NCBI RefSeq assembly: GCF_900129935.1
Contig: NZ_FQXJ01000003.1
Span: 434,001 to 498,000, forward strand
Origin: Desulfosporosinus lacus DSM 15449
GTDB lineage: Bacteria; Bacillota; Desulfitobacteriia; Desulfitobacteriales; Desulfitobacteriaceae
DNA length: 64,000 bases
Direction: 5' to 3'
Below the pieces are notes generated by a model. It saw only the letters and a list, made by a program, of their open reading frames with translations. It was not told the origin of the DNA and did not search any database. The position numbers and the translations under genes were made by a program. The stretch's first letter is position 1. Every line of letters begins with the position of its first letter. Of this stretch, positions 47,205 to 57,496 are shown in pieces.

Positions 47205-48602
47205 GTGCGGTTAGGTTATGGTCTGAGTCTCGAGCAAACCCAAAAACTCATTATGACCCCAGAATTACGCCAGGCAATTACGATTTTGCAGTTGTCCGCA
47301 CTTGATCTTTCCACGTATGTTGAGGAACAGCTTTTGGAGAATCCTTTACTGGAAAATCTAGAAGAAAGTACGGACAGTAAAGAAGCAGAGCCCCCTGTGG
47401 TGGAGGAAAGCCCGCCCATTGACAAATGGGAAGTTGACTGGCAGGATTATTTTCATGATCAGGATGAAAATCGGGTTCGCCAAGAACGAGTGATTACAGA
47501 AGACAAACAACGGTTTGATCCCTTTATTGCGGCTGCCCCGACGCTTCAGGAACATTTACTGGAACAACTCCATGTTCAAAAGGTCACCTGTTCTTTAGAT
47601 ATCGCTGAATATATTATTGGGAATCTGAATGACAAAGGATATCTTACATTGTCGTTAGACGTTATTGTTCGGGAAATGAATGTTTCCCTCGCAGAGGTCG
47701 AAGACGCGTTGACAGCAGTCCAGAGTCTGGATCCCTTGGGTGTTGGGGCCCGGAATTTAGAGGAATGCCTATCGTTGCAATTACCTCTCCTGATAAATTG
47801 CCCTCCTGAATTACCAGAGTTTTTAAAGCATTTGGAAGACTTGGCAGCAGGACGGTTGCAACGAATTGCCCACGCTTTGAAAGTTTCCCTAAGTCGAGTT
47901 CAAGAATTGGCTGACTCAGTTCGGAAGCTCGACCCTAAACCGGGTCTCCGTTTTTCAGGCCCGGGGGAAGTTCGTTATATAGTCCCTGATGTTGTCATTG
48001 AAGAGATTGAAGGAGAATTCATTATTCTTGTTAATGATATTACTGTCCCGCGCTTAGGAGTCAATAAGGCATACCGTGATGCCTTGAGCCAGGATGAGGG
48101 AACTGACACTCGCAAATTTGTCGAACAGAAATTAAACGCCGCTGCCTGGCTCATACGAAGTATTGAGCAACGTCGTCTAACTCTTTATAAAGTCGCGGAT
48201 GCTATCGTAAAATGGCAAAATGAATTCCTCCGCAGTGGAATTCGTCATCTAAAACCGCTTACCTTAAGAGATATCGCAGAAGAAATTGGAGTTCATGAGT
48301 CGACGGTCAGCCGAGCAACTGCCCATAAATACGTTCAAACTCCCCGTGGTATTTTCGAATTCAAATTCTTCTTTGCTAATAGTATGGGGCGTGGTACTCA
48401 AAATGACTCAGGCGTAACTACTGATGTTATTAAATTAGTTCTGCGTGACATCATCGCCTCAGAGAATCCTAAATGCCCTTACTCTGATCAGAAATTAGCA
48501 GACCTCCTAAAGGCTAGAGATATGGAGATTTCTAGACGGACAGTTGCAAAGTACCGTGATGAGTTAGGAATTGCGGCGACGACGGTCAGGAAGAGATATT
48601 AA
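47205..48602 (+). CDS. rpoN: RNA polymerase sigma-54 factor
   Basis: Alternative sigma factor that needs AAA+ activators. 465 aa with region I (QTQKLIMTPELRQAITILQLSALDL, Gln-rich activator-contact region, given here in part as MTPELRQAITILQ), acidic region II, core-binding domain, and the C-terminal RpoN box ISRRTVAKYRDELGI that reads the -24 element. GTG start with AGGGGGGAA upstream. Its gene sits between whiA and the glp cluster. A promoter for it is present at 40760. Confidence 0.97.
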   Translation: MRLGYGLSLEQTQKLIMTPELRQAITILQLSALDLSTYVEEQLLENPLLENLEESTDSKEAEPPVVEESPPIDKWEVDWQDYFHDQDENRVRQERVITEDKQRFDPFIAAAPTLQEHLLEQLHVQKVTCSLDIAEYIIGNLNDKGYLTLSLDVIVREMNVSLAEVEDALTAVQSLDPLGVGARNLEECLSLQLPLLINCPPELPEFLKHLEDLAAGRLQRIAHALKVSLSRVQELADSVRKLDPKPGLRFSGPGEVRYIVPDVVIEEIEGEFIILVNDITVPRLGVNKAYRDALSQDEGTDTRKFVEQKLNAAAWLIRSIEQRRLTLYKVADAIVKWQNEFLRSGIRHLKPLTLRDIAEEIGVHESTVSRATAHKYVQTPRGIFEFKFFFANSMGRGTQNDSGVTTDVIKLVLRDIIASENPKCPYSDQKLADLLKARDMEISRRTVAKYRDELGIAATTVRKRY

Positions 48603-48686
48603 GGATTAGGCAAGGGATAATTAGAAAGCTTTCGATTAAGGAAAAATAAGGAATGCAAATTTTCCGAAATTTATGTTGTTAGGGTA

Positions 48687-48715
48687 TTGAAATGGGGGAA
48701 AAGATAGAATATACT
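48687..48715 (+). promoter_or_regulatory. Sigma-A promoter of glpFK
   Basis: TTGAAA (48687-48692), 17-nt spacer, TATACT (48710-48715); predicted start near 48722. Confidence 0.7.
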
Positions 48716-48785
48716 GATATTAGAGACGGGCGTACAAGCGTTAATGACCAGAGAATAATTATATATTAAGGCTAGAGTATTAGAG

Positions 48786-48845
48786 AAGCCGGATTATACT
48801 AGTAAATTCGTATGACGAATGACTAGTATAATTCGGCTTTTATTT
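48786..48845 (+). terminator. Leader terminator (attenuator) upstream of glpF
   Basis: 18-bp stem with one G-T pair (48786-48803 with 48822-48839), inner stem ATTCGT-ATG-ACGAAT, then TTTTATTTTTT. It lies downstream of the glpF promoter, so it would stop glpF transcripts unless antiterminated; rpoN readthrough would also end here. Confidence 0.75.
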
Positions 48846-49032
48846 TTTCTAACTAACGGATTGCTAGCAGTTGACTTAGGTTAGGATGATTTATCCTTAT
48901 TTAACCAGGATGTACCAATCGTGATGAAGGGGGAGATAATTTAAAAATAAAGCTCTAAAAAGAAAGGGAAATTTGAGATTAAAAAATTGATTAAAATTCC
49001 GACGAAAATTGAAATTGAGGAGGAATGTTGAG

Positions 49033-49752
49033 ATGGAAGCAAAATTTATAGCTGAAATGATAGGTACTATGATTATCCTTTTATTTGGTTCGGGGGTAGT
49101 TGCTAACGTTTTATTAAACAAGACTAATGGAAATAACGGTGGCACATTTATGATTACCTTAGGGTGGGCAGTCGGAGTTCTTTTGGGGATTTATGCCACA
49201 GCTCCAATCAGTGGAGCACACTTAAACCCGGCCGTAACGATTGCCTTAGCGTCAATTGGGCAATTTCCTTGGGCAGAGGTGCCAATCTATATTGCGGCTC
49301 AGTTCTTGGGGGCATTTATCGGCGCAGTGTTAGTTTACCTAGCTTATCTGAACCAATGGGAAGCAACTGAAGATCCTGGCCTAAAGTTGGGCGTTTTTAG
49401 TACGGCACCACAAATCCGAAATTATCCTGCGAACCTGTTGACTGAAATGATAGGTACCTTTATCTTGGTTTTTGTAGGACTTGCTATTGGAATTTCTGAA
49501 ACAGCCACGGCTACAGGACTTAATCCACTTTTGTGGGGATTCTTGGTATGGGGACTTGGGGTATCCTTTGGGGGACCTACGGGCTACGCAATCAATCCGG
49601 CTCGTGATTTAGGCCCCAGAATTGCCCACTTCTTATTGCCAATAGCGGGAAAAGGAAAGTCGGATTGGGCATACTCATGGGTGCCTGTTGTCGGTCCGGT
49701 CATAGGTGGAGTGCTTGGCGCTTTTCTATATAAAATAGTGTACGTGGGCTAG
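49033..49752 (+). CDS. glpF: Glycerol uptake facilitator (MIP family)
   Basis: Aquaglyceroporin letting glycerol diffuse into the cell. 239 aa, six transmembrane helices and two half-helices with the NPA boxes: HLNPAVTIAL (near residue 65) and AINPARDLGPR (near 185), the Asp after the second NPAR marking a glycerol channel. ATG 49033 follows GAGGAGGAA; upstream ATG 49009 rejected. glpK follows 45 nt later. Confidence 0.96.
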   Translation: MEAKFIAEMIGTMIILLFGSGVVANVLLNKTNGNNGGTFMITLGWAVGVLLGIYATAPISGAHLNPAVTIALASIGQFPWAEVPIYIAAQFLGAFIGAVLVYLAYLNQWEATEDPGLKLGVFSTAPQIRNYPANLLTEMIGTFILVFVGLAIGISETATATGLNPLLWGFLVWGLGVSFGGPTGYAINPARDLGPRIAHFLLPIAGKGKSDWAYSWVPVVGPVIGGVLGAFLYKIVYVG

Positions 49753-49785
49753 TAACTCTTGAAAACCTTCAATATAATTAAATAA

Positions 49786-51294
<1,509 letters not shown>

Positions 51295-51382
51295 GCACTA
51301 AACCCAGACTCTGACGCTGAAGCGATGGCAAGAGATCTGAGGTTAGTGAAGAAAATTGTATAAGGCGGCTCGGAGAATAAGT

Positions 51383-51436
51383 GAAGCCACCAAAGAAACC
51401 ATTGAGATACAACGGTTTCTTTGGTGCTTCTTAATT
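51383..51436 (+). terminator. Terminator/attenuator between glpK and glpA
   Basis: ACCAAAGAAACC (51389-51400) pairs perfectly with 51414-51425; flanking GAAGC/GCTTC extend it with one bulged C. A short T-rich stretch follows. Only 29 nt before the glpA ATG, it could gate glpABC expression. Confidence 0.7.
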
Positions 51437-51458
51437 TCGAGCAAAGGAGGAAATAGGG

Positions 51459-53078
51459 ATGCGTGAGATCAGTACTCAAGTTGTAGTAATCGGAGGAGGA
51501 GCAACAGGGGTTGGTATATTGAGAGACCTAAGTATGCGTGGAATACCAGCGCTCTTGTTAGAACAAGGAGACTTGGCACATGGGACGAGTTCGCGATTTC
51601 ACGGTCTTTTGCATAGTGGCGGGCGTTATGCAGTCAAAGATGATAAAGCAGCTCAAGAGTGTATTGAGGAAAATACAATATTGAAAACCATTGCAGCACA
51701 CTGCATTGAAGATACCTATGGTTGGTTTGTATTTTTAAAAGGGGATGATCCAAACTATTTGGAGCTTTGGCTTCAAGGGTGTGATCAAGTGGGAATACCT
51801 GTTAGGGAGGTTCCGCTTGAAGAGGGGTTTCGTCTAGAACCTTTGTTAACAAGACAGGCAACACGGATTTTCGAAGTGCCCGATGCTACAGTTGATGGTT
51901 TTAAATTGCTATGGTCGAACGTGAAATCTGCAGAAAAATATGGAGGAACGTATCAAACGTACTGTAAAGTTCAATCGCTTTGGTTAGAAAATGGGCGAGT
52001 GATTGGAGTCTATGCCGAAGAACTCATCACCGGTGAAACGCTGAGAGTGCGCAGCGAAATAGTGGTAAATGCTGCAGGTCCTTGGTCTGCTGAAATCGCA
52101 GCAATGGCAGGTTTTAATGTTGATGTTCTAAAAGATAAAGGGTCTCTGCTTGTGTTTAACCAACGCTTGTTTAATCGTGTGATTAACCGTTTGCGGGTAC
52201 CGGGTGATGGTGATATTTTTGTACCACATCAAACTGTGACTGTTTTTGGGACGACTTCACATACGGTGGAATTGCCGGATGATCATCAGGTCGATGAGCA
52301 AGATATAACGTATTTGATCGAATTGGGCCAAAACTTGTTGGAAGGGATTGAACAACAGCGTATTGTTCGGTCCTTCGCTGGTATTCGCCCTTTGTATGAA
52401 AGTGTTGAAGACCAAGATCAGGAAGGGCGAGGGGTTAGCCGCAATTTTGTCATCATAGATCATCAAAAGATGGATGGAGTTCAGGGGCTCGTTAGTATTC
52501 TAGGTGGTAAATTAACGACTTATCGTTTGATGGCTGAGAAAGTTTCCGATTGGGTTGCCGCTAAATTAGGGGTGGATACAGCATGCCGAACCGCAGAAGA
52601 ACCCTTGCTCAATGAACAACCTGCAGAAGTTTGGGATAAAGCTCGTCAATTAATAGGGGTTGCCGCTGCGAACAAAATGATGGAACGGTTAAATGAACAA
52701 GCTGGAGCCGTCGTTGAAGCGATAGCTCGTCAACCGCTGCTTGGGCAGTTTGTCTGCGAATGTGAAATGGTCACTCAAGCGGAAGTTATTCATGCCTTAC
52801 AAGATCCTGCAGTTAACTCCCTTGATGATCTTCGGCGTCAGACCAGGTTAGGAATGGGGACGTGTCAAGGTGCCTACTGCTCCTATAGAGCGACCCCTAT
52901 GATTCAGGAAGCGTTCGGCGGGTGGGAGAGAACCGTAAAAGAATATCGGCTTCTATTGGCAGAACGTTGGCGAGGGATTACTCCAGTACTTTGGGGAGAG
53001 CAACTTCGTGAAAGTGAATTAGCACGTGCCTTATTTTTAAACGTTCTGGATCTAAAAGCCGAAGAAAGTGAGGGGTGA
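51459..53078 (+). CDS. glpA: Anaerobic glycerol-3-phosphate dehydrogenase subunit A
   Basis: Catalytic FAD subunit oxidising glycerol-3-phosphate to DHAP. 539 aa. N-terminal dinucleotide fold VVVIGGGATGVGILRDLS, HGTSSRFHGLLHSGGRYAV (substrate side), and a C-terminal [2Fe-2S]-type BFD domain with CECEM near 431 and GTCQGAYC near 467. The C-terminal domain marks GlpA rather than aerobic GlpD. AAAGGAGG upstream. Coupled to glpB. Confidence 0.95.
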   Translation: MREISTQVVVIGGGATGVGILRDLSMRGIPALLLEQGDLAHGTSSRFHGLLHSGGRYAVKDDKAAQECIEENTILKTIAAHCIEDTYGWFVFLKGDDPNYLELWLQGCDQVGIPVREVPLEEGFRLEPLLTRQATRIFEVPDATVDGFKLLWSNVKSAEKYGGTYQTYCKVQSLWLENGRVIGVYAEELITGETLRVRSEIVVNAAGPWSAEIAAMAGFNVDVLKDKGSLLVFNQRLFNRVINRLRVPGDGDIFVPHQTVTVFGTTSHTVELPDDHQVDEQDITYLIELGQNLLEGIEQQRIVRSFAGIRPLYESVEDQDQEGRGVSRNFVIIDHQKMDGVQGLVSILGGKLTTYRLMAEKVSDWVAAKLGVDTACRTAEEPLLNEQPAEVWDKARQLIGVAAANKMMERLNEQAGAVVEAIARQPLLGQFVCECEMVTQAEVIHALQDPAVNSLDDLRRQTRLGMGTCQGAYCSYRATPMIQEAFGGWERTVKEYRLLLAERWRGITPVLWGEQLRESELARALFLNVLDLKAEESEG

Positions 53079-53083
53079 ACGAG

Positions 53084-54322
53084 ATGTGGGATGCCGTAGT
53101 GGTGGGGGGCGGCTTGGCCGGTTGGATAGCAGGGATACGAGCCGCCCAACGGGGTAAAAAGGTGCTTTTAGTCACGGAAGGGGTCGGAACACTCTTTTAT
53201 TTCTCGGGGATTTTTGATTATGGAGATATCGAGGGTTTGCGTCATTTGCCTAAACATCCCTATACATTATTTAATTCAGAGGATATTGCTCAGGGCCAAC
53301 ACTTCGTTCAAGAGATCTGTCCGGAGTATATTATAAATGAAACACCACAGTCTGCCTTCACTGTCTTAGGTACCGTGCGTCAAGGCGATCTCATGCCTCG
53401 CAGCATGATTCTTCCGGATCGACAGGAGCAGGGGAGGTTCGTACTCTTAGTGCCCGAAGGATTGAAAGATTTCTTTCCAGAGGTTGTGATGACTAACATG
53501 GCTAGAGAATTCCCGGGTTGGCAGGTAAGTGCAAAGAGGATGCGAGTGGATGCTCTTGCGGAGTGGGTCAAACTGGGTAAAAGTGTATCAAGCATAGATT
53601 ATTCGGCTATCTGGAGGTCAGAAGAGGGGCAAAGAGTTCTCGCCCATGAAATTGAAGAGATTAAAAGACAGTATCAAGTTGGGAACAAGCCCCAGGAGAA
53701 AATCATCGTGGTGTTGCCTAGTTTGGTAAAGGAGTACGTTGATTTTTCTCGCACAAAACCTTGTATAGAGGAATTCTCTCTGCCGGTCTTGGAAATGAGT
53801 TCATTTGTGCCTAGTCCGCATGGCCGTTATTTTGCGGAATATCTGAAGCATAGGTTCACTGATTTAGGCGGTGAATTAATGATCGGGGCTCGTGCAGTAT
53901 CTTTGAACCAAGAGTCACCGTCGGAAAATAAGGCTAGGACGTGTCAGGAAGTTATAGTGAATAGCAAGGGTAAATCGCTTTGTTTAAAAGGCAAGAAGTT
54001 TATCCTAGCTACAGGCGGGCTCTTAGGAGGGGGAATCAAAGTTGGTATGGCAAGAAAATCGATACACGAAGGGGTTTTTGATCTGCCTCTATTTGTACCG
54101 AAAGAATGGAGTGAGCCCCAGTTCTTTGCTTCTCAACCCTTTGCCCAGATCGGCGTAGAAACAGATGAATTAATGCGTCCGCTTGATCCCGAACGTGGAG
54201 AAGTGGTGTGGGATAATGTCCATGTCGTCGGAAGAATGCTTGCCCACTGGGATCCTTGGACCCAAAGATGTGGCGGAGGGGTATCGGTTACATCCGGTTA
54301 CGCTGCAGCTGAATTAGTTTAG
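53084..54322 (+). CDS. glpB: Anaerobic glycerol-3-phosphate dehydrogenase subunit B
   Basis: Flavoprotein subunit that passes electrons between GlpA and GlpC. 412 aa; N-terminal VVVGGGLAGWIAGIRAAQRG nucleotide fold and late GGGVSVTSGYAAAELV. I choose ATG 53084 because GAGGGG sits 8 nt upstream; GTG 53075, overlapping the glpA stop, is possible. Second in glpABC. Confidence 0.93.
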   Translation: MWDAVVVGGGLAGWIAGIRAAQRGKKVLLVTEGVGTLFYFSGIFDYGDIEGLRHLPKHPYTLFNSEDIAQGQHFVQEICPEYIINETPQSAFTVLGTVRQGDLMPRSMILPDRQEQGRFVLLVPEGLKDFFPEVVMTNMAREFPGWQVSAKRMRVDALAEWVKLGKSVSSIDYSAIWRSEEGQRVLAHEIEEIKRQYQVGNKPQEKIIVVLPSLVKEYVDFSRTKPCIEEFSLPVLEMSSFVPSPHGRYFAEYLKHRFTDLGGELMIGARAVSLNQESPSENKARTCQEVIVNSKGKSLCLKGKKFILATGGLLGGGIKVGMARKSIHEGVFDLPLFVPKEWSEPQFFASQPFAQIGVETDELMRPLDPERGEVVWDNVHVVGRMLAHWDPWTQRCGGGVSVTSGYAAAELV

Positions 54323-54355
54323 TTTGACGAAGCATTTATAAGGAAAGGGGGAGAC

Positions 54356-55603
54356 TTGACTGTGGATTCAAGAGATGAATTGGCAGCTAGATTGGATGCT
54401 TGTCAAAAATGTAATATGTGTACTGCTCAATGCCCGGTGGCTAAAGTTAATCCGCGTTTCATCGGCCCGAAAGGTTTAGGCCCGGATATGGAACGTTTTC
54501 GTAAGGGTCAAATTAATCTGGATGAAACAACGTTGGATGATTGCAGTAATTGTAAGACCTGTGAGTTAACGTGCCCTTCCGGCGTCAAAATAACGGAGAT
54601 GATTCTCGGGGCAAGAAGAGCTGCTAGTAAAGCACGGCATAAGAATACAATGGGATTAAGGTTGGGCCTGAGAGGGTATATTTTGGGTCGGAATGAATAC
54701 CTTGGCAAGCTTGGAGTTATATGGCCCACTCTGACTAATCAAGTTTTAAAGATTAAATTAGTGCGCTTAGCTCTCGATAAAACATTGTCTATCAGCAAGA
54801 ATGGACCTTTACCTGCGTACGGAAAGCCACTAAAGATACAGCCGGATAAAGTCGGAATTGGTACAAATACCAACAAACAGGTTGTTTATTTCCCTGGTTG
54901 TTATACGCGATTTAATGAAGGGGATACAGGGCGTATCCTAATTCGACTCTTAGAGCATCTGGGATATAAAACGATAGTTCCTGATTTCCATTGCTGTGGT
55001 TTACCCTTAGAGGCTAACGGCCAGTTTGGAAAGGCCGACAAAAATGGTCGTTATAATTTAGAGTTAATGCGGCCCTATCTAGAAGCAGGCATACCGGTTA
55101 TTACATCCTGTACGAGTTGCGGTTTAACACTGAAAGAAGATTATCCAAAATTGGAGACAAGATCGGCTCAGCTCATTGGAGCGCAGGCCTATGATTTGTT
55201 TGAATTCCTGTGGCAACTCCATGAAAAAGGGGAACTGCCCCTTGACTTTCAGGAGGTCCGGGCATCCTACGGTTACCACCCCCCCTGCCACTTAAAGGCA
55301 CAAGGGATCGGAACGCCAGCACTGCGGATTTTGGGGTTAATCCCGGGAGTGAAAATCCGTAATATCGATGCAGGATGTTGTGGTTTATCAGGCAGTTACG
55401 GTTTTAAGGCTGAAAAATATGAAAAAGCTATGAAAATCGGAAGCGGCCTATTTGAAGCAATTAATGTAGGTTCCCAACACGGCGATTTCCAAAGTATGAC
55501 GACAGAATGCGGTGTATGTAAAGTGCAAATTGTGCATGGTACTGGAATCCCTACTGAGCATCCGGTACACATCCTGGCTAAAGCATATCGTCTGATAGAT
55601 TAA
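54356..55603 (+). CDS. glpC: Anaerobic glycerol-3-phosphate dehydrogenase subunit C
   Basis: Iron-sulfur membrane-linked subunit handing electrons to menaquinone. 415 aa. Two [4Fe-4S] motifs at the N-terminus, CQKCNMCTAQCP (near 16-27) and CSNCKTCELTCPSG (near 61-74), and two CCG domains (FHCCGLPL, GCCGLSG). TTG start with AAAGGGGG upstream; GTG 54362 is an alternative. Ends the glp run; gap follows after 56 bp. Confidence 0.94.
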   Translation: MTVDSRDELAARLDACQKCNMCTAQCPVAKVNPRFIGPKGLGPDMERFRKGQINLDETTLDDCSNCKTCELTCPSGVKITEMILGARRAASKARHKNTMGLRLGLRGYILGRNEYLGKLGVIWPTLTNQVLKIKLVRLALDKTLSISKNGPLPAYGKPLKIQPDKVGIGTNTNKQVVYFPGCYTRFNEGDTGRILIRLLEHLGYKTIVPDFHCCGLPLEANGQFGKADKNGRYNLELMRPYLEAGIPVITSCTSCGLTLKEDYPKLETRSAQLIGAQAYDLFEFLWQLHEKGELPLDFQEVRASYGYHPPCHLKAQGIGTPALRILGLIPGVKIRNIDAGCCGLSGSYGFKAEKYEKAMKIGSGLFEAINVGSQHGDFQSMTTECGVCKVQIVHGTGIPTEHPVHILAKAYRLID

Positions 55604-55659
55604 AGACGAATATATCGTTGTGATGGACAAATTAGTTTGAAATTTAGGAGGTTATTTAA

Positions 55660-56667
55660 ATGAGTGTACGAGTAGCGATTAATGGATTTGGCAGAATTGG
55701 TCGGCTTACATTGCGAGCCGCCCTGAATAAATCCCTTCCGTTTGAAGTGGTGGCGATTAATGATTTAGGAAGTCCGGATTTATTAGCTCATTTGTTCAAG
55801 TATGATTCAGTTCACGGAGTTCTTCCGAATTCGGTGGAGCTTGATAAAAACAGGATGATTGTAGACGGGAAAAGTATCGAAATTTTGGCTGAGAGAAACC
55901 CTTTGGATTTACCATGGAGTAAGCTGGGAGTAGATATTGTAATTGAGTCGACCGGACGTTTCACGAAGCGTGATGCTGCCGCTCAACACTTAACAGCTGG
56001 CGCTAAAAAAGTTGTTATTTCTGCTCCCGGCAAAAATGAAGATATTACTGTTGTCATGGGAGTTAACGATGATAGCTATGATCCACTGAACCACCATATT
56101 ATTTCTAATGCTTCTTGTACTACGAATTGTCTCGCGCCCGTGGCCAAAGTTCTACTGGATGCTTTTGGGATCGAACAAGGAATGATGACTACAACTCATT
56201 CAGTCACCAATGATCAACGTATTTTAGACCTGGAACACTCAGATTGGCGCAGATCTCGAGCGGCTTATCAATCTATGATTCCGACGACCACGGGTGCTGC
56301 CAAAGCAGTTACGTTAGTCATTCCAGAATTAACAGGCAAAATGAATGGATTAGCTGTCAGAGTTCCAACACCGAATGTTTCTTTAGTTGATTTCGTCGCA
56401 AATTTATCCAAGTCAACAAGCAAAGAAGAAGTAAATTCAACCTTACGTCAAGCGGCAGAGGGCAAATTAAAAGGATATCTCGAGTACACGGAATTACCCC
56501 TCGTATCCCGTGACTTTAATGGTAACCCGGCCAGCTCAATCATCGATGGATTATCCACGATGATGATTGGGGAACGCATGGTTAAAGTGTTGGCATGGTA
56601 TGATAATGAATGGGGTTATTCGAACCGCATTTTGGATTTAGTCAAGCTGATTCTCGCAAAAGGCTAG
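55660..56667 (+). CDS. gap: Glyceraldehyde-3-phosphate dehydrogenase, type I
   Basis: Converts GAP + Pi + NAD to 1,3-bisphosphoglycerate. 335 aa. Rossmann start INGFGRIGRLTLRA, VAINDLG with Asp indicating NAD preference, catalytic Cys in SNASCTTNCLAP near 153, and C-terminal WYDNEWGYSNR. TAGGAGG upstream. It directly follows glpC and precedes glpP; no cggR repressor gene adjoins. Confidence 0.97.
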   Translation: MSVRVAINGFGRIGRLTLRAALNKSLPFEVVAINDLGSPDLLAHLFKYDSVHGVLPNSVELDKNRMIVDGKSIEILAERNPLDLPWSKLGVDIVIESTGRFTKRDAAAQHLTAGAKKVVISAPGKNEDITVVMGVNDDSYDPLNHHIISNASCTTNCLAPVAKVLLDAFGIEQGMMTTTHSVTNDQRILDLEHSDWRRSRAAYQSMIPTTTGAAKAVTLVIPELTGKMNGLAVRVPTPNVSLVDFVANLSKSTSKEEVNSTLRQAAEGKLKGYLEYTELPLVSRDFNGNPASSIIDGLSTMMIGERMVKVLAWYDNEWGYSNRILDLVKLILAKG

Positions 56668-56709
56668 AGGGTAAACCATTCTTTATTTGAGTGCTAGGGG
56701 GATGGCCAA

Positions 56710-57282
56710 ATGGATTTTTTGAAAACCATTATGTTAGATAAGAAAATTGGCGCAACCATTCGAAAAATAGAGGATCTGAATGAGGCAATTCACCATCCCA
56801 ATATTGGTACAATCTTTCTTTTGGGTGCAGACATTAATGTACTACCCTCAATAATAAAAAAGATTCAAGCGGATAATAAGATTTTAATGGTGCATCTCGA
56901 TATGCTCGAAGGAGTGGGTAAGGATAAAGCCGGGATACACTTACTTGCGAGAATGGGCCTGCGAGGGCTTGTTACGACTAAACCGAACTTGGTCAAATTT
57001 GCCAGTGCAGAAGGGATGACAGTAATTCAACGCTTGTTTGTATTGGATTCAGAGTCTGTTAAAACAGGTATTAAGATGGCATCCACAGTGAAACCGCACG
57101 CGGTTGAAATTTTACCAGCAACCGTCCCGCGCTTTGTAATTCAAGATATGAAGGATGCTCTGGGTATCCCGGTTCTCGGGGGAGGTCTATTGAAAACTGA
57201 AGAAGACGTAAGGCTTGCCTTGTCAAAGGGGATCGATGCTGTATCTACCAGTTTGCGGCATCTATGGGATATGTACTATTAA
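56710..57282 (+). CDS. glpP: Glycerol-3-phosphate-responsive antiterminator GlpP
   Basis: TIM-barrel-like RNA-binding regulator. In Bacillus, GlpP with glycerol-3-phosphate prevents termination in the leaders of glpFK and glpD. 190 aa with FLLGADINVLPSIIKKI, MVHLDMLEGVGKDKAGI and GLVTTKPNLVKFA typical of the family. GGGGGATGG upstream of the ATG. Placed between gap and pyk, it can serve the terminators before glpF and glpA in this window. Confidence 0.94.
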   Translation: MDFLKTIMLDKKIGATIRKIEDLNEAIHHPNIGTIFLLGADINVLPSIIKKIQADNKILMVHLDMLEGVGKDKAGIHLLARMGLRGLVTTKPNLVKFASAEGMTVIQRLFVLDSESVKTGIKMASTVKPHAVEILPATVPRFVIQDMKDALGIPVLGGGLLKTEEDVRLALSKGIDAVSTSLRHLWDMYY

Positions 57283-57496
57283 GATTCTCCCACTTTACTT
57301 CAAAAAAATCGGGTGAGTTCCACCCAACTATAGGGGGGAGAGTCCTCCCGCAAAGAGTTCATTTTTGGGATAGGCTGCTTCGACGAAATCAATTCTCGGT
57401 CGATGGTATTTCGTACAGGGCCGTGGGCTTTTGTCGATAGGATGTTTTAGGCTTGCCCGCTAAGGATAATATGGATGGTATAAGAAAGGTACTGTA

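Larger units (their letters stand above)
48603..49032 (+). promoter_or_regulatory. glpF leader region with attenuator
   Basis: About 430 bp from rpoN to glpF. A sigma-A promoter (48687-48715) starts transcription near 48722, ahead of a strong terminator hairpin (48786-48839), leaving about 190 nt of leader before glpF. This is the arrangement of GlpP-controlled leaders. No gene in the region. Confidence 0.6.
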
